The notes under the pieces: model-generated | Database searches by the model: none | Told to the model about the DNA's origin: nothing | Seen by the model: only the letters and a program-made list of their open reading frames with translations | Position numbers and translations under genes: made by a program | Origin: Rotaria socialis | Taxonomy: Eukaryota; Rotifera; Eurotatoria; Philodinida; Philodinidae | Assembly (NCBI GenBank): GCA_905331475.1 | Contig: CAJNYU010002455.1 | Span: 25,947-89,946, forward strand | Direction: 5' to 3' | Length of the DNA: 64,000 nt | Shown: in pieces, positions 1 to 13,000 of the stretch | Layout of the letters: the number at the start of each line of letters is the position of its first letter | Numbering within the stretch: position 1 is the first letter of the stretch

Positions 1-1955
1 GATTGTCTCATCAGGAAATGACTCTTACTTGGCCAAAGCAATGCTCGACATTTGGAACAAGTCGTATTAAATCCTGATAGTTGTGAATATTCAGCAATAA
101 TTCGAATAGAATGTCGACGATGTGTATCAATTTGAAATTGACTTATGACAGTTTCAGCTTGCCGTTGACGATTTCGAAAAGAAACTGGTCCCTACAATAT
201 AGAAAAAAATTAGTTAAAATTTTGATTCGATTTATTCGCCAAAAATTGTTTCTAGGAAAAACGTTTATCGTCATGCCAATAAAACCGGAAAAGAATTCGA
301 TTGAACTAAGTACGTATTTTTATCAAAAATCAGATTTTCTTATTATTCACATAATAAACAAAGTACTTCCTTTTTTGGTAACTTTAAATAAAATTATTTT
401 TAGACGAAAAGCAAAACATGCATTTATTTGTGTATAACGTGAATACATATATATATACGTACGGAAACACCAAGAAAATGGATTTCTTCTAATAGAGTCA
501 ACCAACTATTTCTCATATTCACCGCAGTATAGGTAAATTCATCGATCGATATGCTATTATCGTAAAGAGACAACAAAAGACATGCCGTTCACAATGAACA
601 ATTTATATTCGTAATTGAGTTACTTATGTTCTACAGATGTTCTTATTAAGAGAGCAATGACCCATATGGCATCATAAGCATGCAGCGTTTGCCGATCGAG
701 CGGAGTTTTTATATGAAGCGTCTTCTGTAATTGATGTGCCGTCTAGAACGAGAAGGAGAGAGAGAGAGAGAGAGAGAGATAAAAAAACAGATTGTAAAAT
801 TCTTTTATATGAATTTTGCTAGTCAGTGTACCATATTTGGATTAATGCAACTAGGTTTTCTTGTATATGAACTATCGATAATAATATGACCGTGAGCTGC
901 ATCTAAAATTTCTTCTTTTGTACAATTACTAATTGAAAAATTCCATGAATCATAATCATTTCCAGTTAAAATCCATACATAACGTTCACGTACTTCTTTA
1001 ATAAATGTTCGATACACGTCGCAAAAGAATATAGCACGTGATGATGTATCAAAATTAACAAAGACAATGCGAGCTTTTTTTCCCTGCAGAAACAAAAGAA
1101 AGACAAATGATTCTAAGAAATTTTTATGTCACTACTTGAAGATTTCGTAATGCTGATGTTAGATTAAGTCGTGATGCACTTTGAGTAAATAAAACATTTA
1201 TATTGGATTCATTTAGATATTTAGCTAATTTTGCCATCATCTTTGAAATGAAAAAGCAAAGAGCTCGAAAATTTGACTTTTCGATTAGAGAAATTTTAGT
1301 TACAAGAGATTGTTCAATGGAATCTTGATGAATAATAGCTGTATGAGACCAATTATTATATTTAATAAAAGCGACACGAGCATCATTATAATTCTCATCT
1401 GATACAGAAAGTCGCACTAATGTTGAATACGATTGATTAACTTGAGAAATAAATGAAGTTGAATGCGAAAACTAGAATGCGCAGTTTTTCATTATATTGA
1501 TCGTAAGTCTATTGTTTTTGTTAACTTACCAAAATTAGATTGTAATAATCAGCAACATCGATGATGGCTTTCGTTTCATTTGAACATGATGTACCAACAA
1601 GAAAATGTAATTGTGGACGACGAAAAATTGCATGAAAAAATGCGTCCACTGCATAAATCGGATCACACTATTGACGATAAATATAAGTATTAAAAGTTGG
1701 AAAATATATTTATTTTGATACCCGAGAATTATTTGATATTAATCGAAGTACGTAATTTCCATGGAACAAATCCTTTTGACGATGATTTATTTCGGTAATA
1801 GCTATTTGAGCTGCTCGCAAATCTTGTCGGCCATTGTTTACTGATGGATGTTCGAAATCGAACAAAGCACCAATACGTATTATACTTAATTTATTCGTTG
1901 GATTACTAATACTCGAAGTGATTAAAGCAAAAACTATCAAACATTGAGAATACAT
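1..1955 (-). CDS. GABA-B-type receptor, extracellular ligand-binding region (3' part outside window)
   Basis: Exons in transcript order: 1955-1722, 1667-1530, 1471-1136, 1083-832, 742-624, 553-463 and 191-<1. All phases agree and give 453 residues before the window edge. The protein starts with a signal peptide (MYSQCLIVFALITSSIS). It then follows the periplasmic-binding-protein type I (ANF receptor) fold seen in class C GPCRs: IRIGALFDF, DLRAAQIAITEIN, LVGTSCSNETKAI near a CDPIYAVDAFF segment, then YNDARVAFIKYNNWSH, AYDAIWVIALL and FLGVSGPVSF. The last motif is typical of GABA-B receptors and is split exactly by an intron (cttggtgtttcc/ggaccagtt). The seven-TM half should lie to the left of the window. 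The likely role is plasma-membrane sensing of GABA or another small ligand with G-protein coupling. Subunit type cannot be assigned because the TM part is missing. Confidence 0.85.
756..779. repeat. (GA)n microsatellite
   Basis: About 12 GA units. The tract lies in the short intron (743-831) of the GABA-B-type receptor gene. Confidence 0.9.
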
Positions 1956-3037
1956 TCGAAAGCATTATGCAATCGAAAATATAAAATCCGAATACATCTG
2001 TAAATTAAGATTACAACATTTACATGAATGCACTTATGTTGAAGGTTTTCATTGAAATGACATAAAATTAAAAAAAGAAAGGCTCTCTAATGATAACAAC
2101 ACACACTCATTTGTCTCACTGCCAGATGCAATTCAGTTTTATTCATTTTGTATGGTATGCATTCCAATCAACGAGTAAACACATAGCTACTAAAACCGAG
2201 ACCGAGTGAATGTGTGTTCTTGCACGAATGGCATGCTTTTCTCCTGAGCGAAGATTCTTTTTTTTTTTTTTTTGATTATTCTGTTATGATCTTTACAATA
2301 TGAAGAAGAAAAGAAAGAAACGAAGAAGATGATGATCAAGATTCTATATATCTATCGAGAGAACGGCAAACTGAAATATAAAAACGATTAATTAAGAATG
2401 TAAAAAAGAATCATCTTTACGGCAACGAAAAACAAATTAAGACAAGGAAAAAATGCAAAAGATTTTCTTACTTCCCTTTTTTGTTGAAAATAAAGCTATT
2501 TAAGTAGAGACTATGCATCTGACAAGCATTTTGTTTTCAACTTCATTCAATATTGGATTAGATTTTTGTCATGCGACATACACAGACATGTTAACAACAA
2601 TAAACGATCTAAATAGGAAATTCCTAGTTTTTTAATTTTCTATTTAAAAATAATCAGATAGTCTAGCTCAAACAAAGATACACCAATCAATATTTTTTCT
2701 GATTTTTATTAAATTTCTTCCAGATCTAACATCAGAAGAATTTCTTTTTCTTTTTTTAATAACGAAAACAACAAAAGAAAAGGAGAAAATAAAGTTATGA
2801 GATTTTCTTATTTGCATGCTAAGGTTTTTTTCTTTTGATCATAATTAAAATTCATTTCATCGTCCAGATTTTATATGGAGAAACAAATAAACTTCACTGA
2901 TTTTCTCTCTCTCTCTCTTTCTCTATACCTGTATGTCTACAAAGGTGATTATTACGACAAAAAAATAAAAAGATCGAAGAAAAAACGGATTATCATTTGT
3001 AAAATATTTTGTTAAGAACACATACAAACGAATCTAA
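1956..3037. other. Divergent intergenic region
   Basis: It lies between the divergently transcribed GABA-B-type receptor and ANKUB1 genes, so it should hold both promoters. It contains A/T runs and a short CT repeat near 2902-2925. I see no ORF or RNA gene. Confidence 0.6.
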
Positions 3038-6000
3038 ATGCATTTTCTCGTCTATTTTGCACCCACTGGTGAACGTACAATTTATCACAATGAAGAAAAC
3101 GTCGAAAAATTAAAAGTCCAAGATCTTATTGACTGGATTTCTGAGCGATTTCATTTTGAAACGAGTAATGGCGAAATAGATAATCGACGTTTGTCATTAT
3201 TGTACGAAAATACTGAAATACAACCAACTTGGTTTGTTCAAGATATAAACATACGTTTTGGAGCAACAGTGAGATGTGTTGTCATTGAAGGTTTGTATTT
3301 AGTTGAAATATTTTGTTTTGAAACAATAATTTAAAAAATTATTCGTAGTCTTACTTGAAAAAACAAAAACGAAACTTGCATGTAAATGAACGAATATAAT
3401 AGAAGACAGATAAATATTAATTTAAGCATAACTTTGTTGTTTTTATGTGAGAGTTACTATTTACAATTGGGGAATCCTTACATTTGAAAAAGAAAAAAAA
3501 CAGAATCAATTCTATTATTAAAAATTTGAAATTGCTTAAAATACAATAGAAATATATTCAAGTACTGAATAATGCGCTCACAAGTCTTAGTGAATATTTA
3601 AGGGTTTACTGTCGAAGTACTTCAAAAGTAATTTTCGATCTATTTTTACTATATCTATATGATAATCACTTGAGAAAGCAACAATAACAATAACATTTTT
3701 ATTTCTAATTTTCTGTAATCAGATAGAGTATTTCATGTTGCATCGATTCCCCGAAGATCGAATCTATTAGAAGAAGAAAAATTATTGATGTCTTTTATTT
3801 ATCTCTTCATTCAATGTCAATTATAGTTACCCACAAATATAGTTCTACTCCATGAATTCTCAAAACATAAATCAGAGATATTATCGAATATTTTGTGGAA
3901 CTCACATATATTTTCGAAGAAAGTAGTGAGTGTAAGTTGAATTGTTAGGTTTTTGCGGCTTCTCTGTACCCCACCCACCCCCTCCTCATTACAGACATAA
4001 AATATAAAAAAACTAACACTTAGATGCACTAATTAGAAACTTTTTTGATACAGGTCGATTGCCTATGTTCACCACTACTCACATCAGTAATAAAAATCTA
4101 GTTTCACTAATTAGAAATCATTATAATTAGGATTTAATTTCTAATTAATCATCAAAATCTGTCGTTTTTATTATTATAGTCCATAGTTACGACAGTATCG
4201 TATATTTTTATTATTACAGACGTTAGCAACGAGTGTATGCTACCGCTACAGAAGCTAGCAACTAGTTTCTGCTACTATTACACGCGTCACTTCTACCACC
4301 TACAATAAACAGATGAAGATTTTAATCTTCTTTTTCTCACGCAAATACCTTATTCTATAGCTTGAATCCACTTTAGTGTATTTACAATTCTCACCTGATA
4401 ATACGAAAAAATATAAATTTCTCAACAATATTGGTAGCTATATCCTAAATACTGTTCAAACAATTATCATTCACAATATTTCTCAATGAAACCACTAAAC
4501 ACTTCAGCATACGGACATATACACAGTCTCTCTAGCAATATTTCCTATCGATAGATTCAATAAACTTCAAATGTTAAAAAGGTTTTATTATCTTATTTTT
4601 GAACAAAATATGATCTCACTACACTGAAAAAAGAAAACTTCTATTTGATCAGTATCTAACTGACCGAAATATGTGAGTTTCACATTTTAGCCCCAACGGG
4701 GCTGCGCTGAAAAGCTTTTTTAAAATCAAATTAATGTTGACATAATTATTAACTTCGCGAAATGCAAAAACAATAGCAATCTTCTCTTTTTTTTAATGTT
4801 TAGATCGTATCCCTGAGTATCGTCTCTTTTTACCTATTCGAAATGAAACATTTGATGTATTTGATTCAACTCTACATCCCATTGAAACAACTATTCTTCA
4901 ATTACGAGTTGTTGCTAGTAGAAAATCCGGTTTACCATTATCAGCGTTTCGTCTAATTAATGATAGAAACAATGAATTATTTGATCATATAAGATTATCA
5001 CAATACGATATAGGTTTGTATTTTTAATAATATTAATGCATTAGAGAAATTCCTTTTTGCTTTTAGATTTTCGTGCAACATTAGATATACAAACATGGAC
5101 TGGGTGGTCGGATTTTTTTACTTATGCAATGAAAGGTATTGACTTCAAAGTGTCTATCTATTCTACGATGTTTCTTTGTTTTTTTGCATTCAAGGATATA
5201 CAAAAGCTGTACTGAAACTGCTTAGTTCAGACGAACTTGTTCGACAATATATGCTTCAAGTTGCTTTATATATTGCTGCTCATTATGGAAATGTTGATTT
5301 AGTAATTAAGTTTGCTATGACTTTCTTTTATTAGAAATTGCTTTTTTCCTGATGTTTATTTCAGGCTCGAGCTTTACTTCAAGCAGGAGCACGTGCGGAT
5401 CGTCCAGTAGGCCATCATCCGTCTCGTCAATGGTGTTCATCTGAATCTCCTCATCCTGAATATTTTCGTTGTCCTGTACATGAAGCTATTACGTCTCAAC
5501 AAGTTGGTATTGTTCTTCTATTTGGCTGTCGTGAGGCGTCTATATTTCTAAAACCTGATGGTTACGGTGTAAAACCATGGAGATTAGCGTTGCGTCAAGA
5601 AGTTAGTGAAAAACAACGTGAAATAGCGTTGTTTATTCTATCGAAACAATTTGGTGACGTGCAACTATCAAATAACATCACACTACCTCATCGTCATATT
5701 TACGCATTTAAACAATGGGCAGAAAGAGCACGCGAACGTGTATATGCTAAGCATGGTTTAAGTTTTAGTTCATTAAAACGTAAACCATTAATAAAGAATG
5801 GTGAATCATTGCTAGGCTATAAAGTGTTAGTTGATGGTTTTAACAATGATTTTCAAGATTATTATTCAACTGCTGAATATGCAAAAGAAAAAGTACGTCC
5901 AGCATACGTCGTACTTGATGAAAGAGAAAAGAATAGATTGAAAAATATCGAAACACAGATGAAAAAGTATGTTAAATTTTGAGAAAAAAAAACTGAATTT

Positions 6001-7218
6001 TAAATGCCTGATTTTATTTTCTCAAGCTTTATTACATCGGGTCCAACACCTGCAAAACAAGTTGCAGTAAATCTAACATCCAATCATTCTATAAAAGGTG
6101 CAATACCATCAGATGCAATTACACATACAGGAGGAACTAATGTAGGAAAAAAACTATGGACTATGGTACGTTTGATATGAGACGAGTTGTTCGTACTCTT
6201 TTTCATTTCTTTTTATTGACATCTCTATTTGATTAGGTTGCGAACTATTATCATTTGGAATCATTTCTTCTTCGAAATGCTATTGATCTCATTGAAGCAA
6301 GTCTTATTACCGATGAATCAACACCGCCTCCAAATCGGCAGGTACGTTGAAATAAGTAGAATCAACGAAAACAAAAGAGTAGCATGATGAAACCATTAAT
6401 CTCAATATTATATCAGTAGTTCTATCACTAGATGGTGCTAATAAATATGTCCGGGTCAGCTTCTTCGTTTTCCGTCGCGTCAAAGAAAAAACGATCACAT
6501 AACATCTTATTAATATTCTATTTATAATAGTTACCATCATAGAAATCTTCATATAGATTCATACAACTGATAGCATACTAGAAAGTGGATGTGCTAATTT
6601 GAAATTTAATTATGTATCATTTTCTAGAATGCTCAAGGGCTAGCTCCTCTAGCAGCTAGTCGTGTATCGTCATCAATTTCATCGAATTCAACAGCAAATG
6701 CTTATCTTCCAATTCGTATTCGTTTATTTGTTGAACGATTTCGTCTAATAAAAGAAATGATGTATAATGCAGATAAAGACGGTCGAACCCTACGTCATTT
6801 GAGTGGTGTCGAATGGGCTAGAGTAAAACGTGGCCAGGGTAATGAGTGGCAAACTCAACGAGCGAGTACAGGTCACGTTTTAAAAGCCAAACAGAGCCAA
6901 GCTAAATTAAAAGCAAAAAAGAAAGCCGTGACTATTCGACTACCTGACATTCGACAAGAATCTTCGTCAGGAAAAATACCTTTACCTAAAGACCGACACA
7001 AAGTTGATTATCGTTTTATTTTGCGTGGCAACGATAGACTTTATCATGAAATAATGTATGATTGGGAACGAGCAGCTGATTTAAAGCTGCCATCATTATC
7101 CATACGTAGTCTAACTGAAGCAACTAAATTTCAACGAAAATCTTGGATGCGCCAAGTTGGAGCCGCTCTTCAGTTTTCGAGAAATCGTACTCGTCGAGTA
7201 TTTCAACGGGTGACTTAA
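3038..7218 (+). CDS. ANKUB1: Ankyrin repeat and ubiquitin-like domain protein 1 (ANKUB1 ortholog)
   Basis: Exons: 3038-3290, 4804-5013, 5067-5135, 5195-5301, 5365-5966, 6027-6165, 6237-6341 and 6628-7218. They total 2076 nt and encode 691 residues. The N-terminus is a ubiquitin-like domain (MHFLVYFAPTGERTIY to about residue 85). It is followed by a second beta-grasp-like segment ending in DIQTWTGWSDF, which matches the vertebrate ANKUB1 DVWDGW motif. Next come ankyrin-like repeats (QVALYIAAHYGNVDLARALLQAGA, interrupted by an intron) and the ANKUB1-specific block HHPSRQWCSE...FRCPVHEAI. The C-terminal half is basic and has no named domain. The start is the first ATG of the ubiquitin-like fold. 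The function of ANKUB1 is not established. Intron 1 is 1.5 kb, much longer than the others. A candidate AATAAA lies at 7542-7547. Confidence 0.9.
4689..4703. repeat. Short GC-rich hairpin in ANKUB1 intron 1
   Basis: The sequence AGCCCCAACGGGGCT is a 6-bp inverted repeat with a 3-nt loop. It stands out in AT-rich intron sequence. Its role is unknown and it may be a mobile-element remnant. Confidence 0.4.
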
Positions 7219-8114
7219 TGAATCGTGCAAAATCTTCTTTTTGTTTTTATTCTATTAATTCTCTCTTCAATCTAGTGTAACAACAATTTGTTAGAATACT
7301 TCACAGAAGTTGAAATGTCTAAAGAATATGTTTTGATTGAAAATAGGCATTTGAATTTCACTGAACTTTGCCGATCATCATCAGGGTATTTTTGTACAGC
7401 TTCCTATGGTAAATTGCTGTTATACTATATTGAAAGTAATATTAAAGCAAAATGTTTTTTTTATGCTCCTTGAATCATATTGCAATTTGAATTGCACGAA
7501 ATACAAAATCGTTTTAAATTCATTTTTTTCGATTTGTTTTAAATAAACTAACCAATACAGCGAAGATTTTTCCGAGCAGACAAGCAGACAGATAGAGAAA
7601 CCTCCCAGTACGATTTATTGTAAATATTTCACTTTTTTCTTCTTGTATGTAACTCTATTCTTTTGCAAGTTGATTGGATTTGATTATTAATATTCGTTTT
7701 TCGCTTGTTTCAATACTTCATTCTTGATGCAATCTTTATAAGACAACGTATTCTTTAATTCTATACTACTTCTTCTTGCCTATGCAATTCACTTTGCGTA
7801 TTTATGTACATTTTTTGTGTTGTTGATTGTCATAGTTTCTTTTCTATCCATGAGTTATTCAAGCACATAGTGATTTATATTTAGTTCGCGTTCATAGTGT
7901 AAAGTAAAAATTTTATTAATTATTCATTTTGCAAAATCTTTTTATTTTTCATAAAATAAACCGAATCAAACAAAACAAAAATATATAACTTAATCATTTT
8001 ATTGTCTTGTTTACAAAAACGTGAAAGAAAAAATCGTAAACAAAATATTACATTCATATTTATAAACGTTAAAAATGAACAAAATCGTCTTCTATAATGG
8101 GTAAGCGAATCTCT
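7219..8114. other. Convergent intergenic region (two 3' ends)
   Basis: It separates the 3' ends of ANKUB1 (+) and the ZAD-like gene (-). A 61-codon ORF at 7288-7473 has no recognisable domain and is probably chance. I see nothing else. Confidence 0.55.
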
Positions 8115-10020
8115 TTAAGATGTTGTTGCTGTCGTTGCATTATTATCATCATCGACGGTAGATGTTGATGGTGGTGCTTGTGTTTGCCGGCGAATTGCCC
8201 AACATTGTGGCTGACGATATGCTGTTCCACCTATTCGAACATTCGTTACTGTACCGAAACGTAATAATTCTTTATGATATTTAATAAAATTATTCAGTTT
8301 TCTTGCGTCACCAAATGGTAATTGTAGACGTGTTAAATGCTCGCGAATTTCTGTGGTTGCCATACCGATTTGTAAACATTTAAATATTTCATCTTTAGTT
8401 GCATCTGTAATACTAACTGGAAGACGATCTTTGGGAATATGTTGATGTTGTCCACATGAATAAATTGATATACTTCCTTCCGGATGAAACAATGCGTACA
8501 TTGCGGCCGGACATGGATGATAATGACGACGCATAGAAAAATTACAAACATAATAGACCTTGTAGCCGCGTGAATTCGCCGATGTTCTTCGCCAAGTCCA
8601 ACGCGAGCCAGACTCCGATGATGAAGTTTCGATGAACGCATTCAACGATTGTTGATCAGGCAATTTAACTAAAAATCCATATTGACGACGACTTAAACGT
8701 GTACCTTTCGTTCCATTGACTGATGAAGTTTCATCATCGTTTGTATTGGGTGAAAAAGATTGTTCACCATCTGTTCAGATTTATAGCAAAAAGAAAATGA
8801 TTTTTTTTCTCTTTTTATGAATAAAATAAATAATAACGTACCGCTAGATGGTTGATAATTTATTGTTAATGGTGCTTGTTCATGCGTTGAACTACTACAA
8901 CGTCTTATTTCTGATTGTTGTGGATGACCTGATGGCGACGATGAATTAATCATAAGTTGAGTGTAAGCTGACTAGAATTTCGATCAAAATTTATTTTTCT
9001 TTTCTTTTCTTTCGAATTATTTATAAAAGAAAAAAAACACATACAGTCGTTTGATTATTGATTGCCGAATTCAATAAGTTAGTTGGATAATATTCATGTG
9101 AATTTGGAATTCTTGAATGAGATGTCGACTTTGGCACGTATGATGTGAAATCTTGCTTCGGATCAGATTGTTTTGATTGGCATAAATTAATATTTTTTGT
9201 TTTCGATAGTAGCTGTAATTGTTTTTTAGTCTAAAATTTAAAAAGAAAATCTATTCTCTGAAAGCTAAATTAGATTCAACTTACACGAGGTTTACTTTTA
9301 GAGTTATCAATTATTTCATTATTTTTATCGTATAATGGATGAGTCACTTTTAATAGGTGTATCTTATTATGTATAGATTGAGCGTTTGACAGATCGTATG
9401 GAGTATTTGCAAGTACTGTTTCAGATACAGCAATGGGCGATCGTTCCATTGGTAGTTTTATTTCATCGGGCACTTGTTCGATGTCAAGTTCTTCTTTAAT
9501 TGTTATAGTAATATTATCATCGGTAGCCGTTGTCGGCAGAGGATACGATGAAGCGTTTTCATTGATTGTTGGAAATTTTAAATGGAAATGGCGAGCTCGA
9601 TTTAATCGTTTTGTTTTATGCCACGTATGACGAATTTTTGTCGTTAAATCTTCGGCATCTTTATGCAATGTATAGACCCGCTGTAGATCCTGACAACATT
9701 TGAGACATATCATTTTTAATTTATCTGATTCATAGGTTCCATTTAGAAATCGTTGACAACATTCATTGTAAGTTATATTTTTATCTAAGTTTTCATGAAT
9801 CGATTTGCCTCCGAGTAAATATCGATGACTCGTTGAAGCTTTGAGTAATGAGTCACATAATGAGCAACGTACGCGATGTTTATCAGCACAATATGATATC
9901 TTATGTGTCGATAATTGCCGAACAGATTTAGGATTTACTAAATAATTATCAATATGAATTCGTGAAAAAAAAGAATTTCTCACAAAATAATTCAATCGAC
10001 TTACATTGCTTATATTTCAT
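8115..10020 (-). CDS. ZAD-like plus FLYWCH/WRKY-like zinc-binding protein, putative DNA-binding
   Basis: Exons in transcript order: 10020-10005, 9937-9285, 9230-9045, 8971-8842 and 8770-8115. They total 1641 nt and 546 residues. The first exon is only 16 nt (ATGAAATATAAGCAAT before gtaagt) and is the least certain. An alternative start in the second exon is MNYFVRN at 9995. Residues about 20-120 carry paired cysteines (RCSLCDSLL, then ICLKCCQDLQRVYTLH) spaced as in ZAD (zinc-finger-associated) dimerisation domains. The middle is polar and low in complexity. Near residues 395-450 a basic WTWRRTS segment leads into YYVCNF...HPCPAAMY...YSCGQHQH. This Cys/His arrangement resembles FLYWCH or WRKY-GCM1 fingers. 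A conserved-looking helical tail follows, then an acidic/Thr-rich end. I infer a nuclear transcription-factor-like or transposon-derived role. I cannot name an ortholog. Confidence 0.7.
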
Positions 10021-13000
10021 TTTGAGAATAGGCAATAGTAGGATAAATTCAAATCTAAAGAGATAATAAAATAAAAAATTGAAGCACCTGTGTGAGTGTA
10101 TTTTTTTATGGATTATATCATATCGTTATTTAACGAAAAATGTTCGAAGACATTGGTCTTATCTTTTATTTTGTTGGTGACGAAAATGTGGCCTACAGAA
10201 AGATGTTTTGTGTATGCTATTATTTTGTGTAATACTGTTGTTCGTGTCGCTGTGGGAGCAATCTTCTCCTCTTCCTGTTCTTTTTGTCCTCACATCAAAC
10301 GCAAACATAGTGACCATGTTGAGTGCGAATTCTGCTATTTCTTTTTCTTTTCGTCTCCTTATTACATCAGTGAAATGAAAAGAAACGAAAACGAACTCAC
10401 TCTGCGTATTCAAGAATTTCTAATGATGCTTAACAACAGTTGAATTTCTTGCTGAGAGTATACGTCAGCGGAAAAGCAAAAACGAAGTATTTGATTCTAT
10501 ATTTTGTATTTTTGAGTCCTATAGGCTTTGCCTAAATAGTGCAAAAAAGTGAATAAAAGTTTTCTCTCTGAATATTGTGTATATTGATTCAGTGGGATAT
10601 GTTGTTTGTCACATCTTTTTTCGTTTTTCTTCCTTTTTTTTGAAAACAAACCATTTTTTTTTCTTCCTACCTAGGAAAAGAAACGACTGAAATATTAAAG
10701 AGTAAGTGAGATTGGTTTGTCAGGGAATTGCGTCGTCACACAGTTGAATCATGCCCAAAGCAAATACAATTGTATTTACTTTGTTGACATCTTATATTTT
10801 TTTTTCCAACTTTTTTTTTTTTTTATATTGTAAAATATTGCTTTAAATCAGGAAAAATCGAAGACTTTTTAATTTGCAATGAAAGTTTTTTCTTTTTTCG
10901 TCATGAAAACATTCAGAATGAGAATTGTGCGCAAAACCGTAAAACCATTACGTATCTTTAAGTGGCTCATCTGATTAAAATAAAAGACGAAAATTTTTAT
11001 CACGAAACATTTGCAATACTCAACAGTAAAAGTAATACCATTCTCAAGATACGCGTTACTTATGTGCCGTGAGAAAATGAAAGAGCATGTCCTTTCTTTA
11101 TTTTATTACTCATCATCGTTTTATTTTCGGTTGCCATACATAAATACTTGCCTACTCATTTCATTTTCTCACAATATCATTCGAGTATACTTTTCGAATG
11201 TGTCAATTCTCGACTAACAAGATAAACTTTGTTGGCCTTTAAGGATATTTGTTTTTCTTATTTTTTGATAAAAAATTCCTATCTTATAGCTCTTACTTGA
11301 AGAGTCCGAAATTCAAAAAACATTTGATCTCATGAAAAAATTTGTCGTAGATGAAGTTAACAATGTTACTGGTAGTTCCTATGTGCAGTCATACGAACCA
11401 GTTTATTACAAATAAATAGAGGCCTATGATGGTCTTGCGAAAATATACAAAATTTCATTGAGTCATATTCTGACGAAGAAAAAAGTCTTATAATATCCTA
11501 CAGAATAAAATAAATCAACAACATCAGTCTTCTATTCCAATAGGCAGAGTTATAAAGTTCGATGTACCTTCAAGGATATGATGGCGGACATTAAATAAAT
11601 ACATTGAAACATTCCCAATGATTTATAAATACGTAGTATCATAGGTTTGGTTACGAACATATACGTAAGTTTTATTTCATTAAACTCACTATCACATAAT
11701 TGAAAAACCGAATATTGTCATATTAGTTTAGAAACTCAAGATACCAAGAATACCTTATCAATATTTATTTTTATTATGATAATTTAAGTCAGCATGCAAA
11801 ACTGCTTGGGCTAACACATATGTTTACGATAATTTTATTCTCCATTGGAAGCATGCTTTTATTTCATCTAGTTAGTTCTGTTGTAGACAAATGCAATTCG
11901 CGCGTTCCATGGAGTTATGTTTACATTGGAAAACATATATTATTCGATGTAGTTTCACATGCTGATTCCTATTTTTAATATTATGCTAATGTAAACGTCA
12001 CTGCAATCAGAAAATGGGAAACTTCTTTTTCATATTGAAACAAAGATAAATAAAGAATTTTCAAGTTCAATTGTTCAATTCCGTTAAACATTTATTTTCA
12101 CCGTCTTTCACAATGAAAACCAATTAAGTGTGCTTATAAAAAGTGCTTTTACAAAGACTTATTTTAGTTGATGACTTGAAATGAAATAAATTTTTTCCAT
12201 TTAGGACGTCGTTAAATTTATTTGCTATATTGCACTCTATGATTCGATGTGGATACAAGCGGCTGATGTCATTCGCTGTTAGTTGGGTATTTTATTTTTA
12301 TTAAAAATTCGCAAATCGATCAAAGAAAAAGAAAAATATCGAGAGCGATTATTTTTTCTTTTAGTCCACACTGATGTTTATTCTCTGTGTTCAAATGTGG
12401 AGAAATCAAAAATTTGCACAATAAGAATTAGCAATTTCGTCTTTTATGCTTTCAACAAAATGCGATTCGTCGTCAAACATGCAAACTATTTTCAATTCTT
12501 ACCACACAAACATTTGCGTAAAAAAAAGTCGAATAGGATGAGAGTTACCATCGTCGGCGTTCGCCAAGGATTCCGATGGTTTCTATGATCTATTTACTTG
12601 AAACAAGTGCTGATTTAAAATTCACTGGGATCTTTTTTTTTTGTTTCTATTGTTTTAAATGTGCACCGATATATCTACGAAAGAGTTTCATGTTAGCAAC
12701 TGACTTTTTCTTTTTAGTTTATTCAAAAGAATATATGAAGCTGCGAAGCTGACAAAATCTGTATTGTAAATTAAGCGTAATTATTATTCTTTGAAAAAGC
12801 ATTTCTATAAATAGGATACCATTTTCTTAAAATTTTTCAAGGTATTATACTTGTTGTCCTATGTCGCTTCATCAGAAAACAAGAAGCTTTGAAAAAAATA
12901 ATAGTTCTGAAAACATTACATTTCAGTATGTTTTGTGCAGACAGATGCCTAATGAGCTTTGTGATTTTATATATACGGAGGTAGAAGTAATGATAGGAAA

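Noticed and set aside
111..437. Plus-strand 108-codon ORF
   Set aside because: It lies antisense to GABA-B receptor exon 1-191 and its intron. No domain, and explained as a shadow.
3817..4029. Minus-strand ORF inside ANKUB1 intron 1
   Set aside because: Short, AT-driven composition, no domain or partner exons.
10096..10443. 115-codon plus-strand ORF with CPH/CEFC cysteines
   Set aside because: It lies in the promoter side of the ZAD-like gene. The Phe/Ser-rich composition and lack of splice partners suggest chance.
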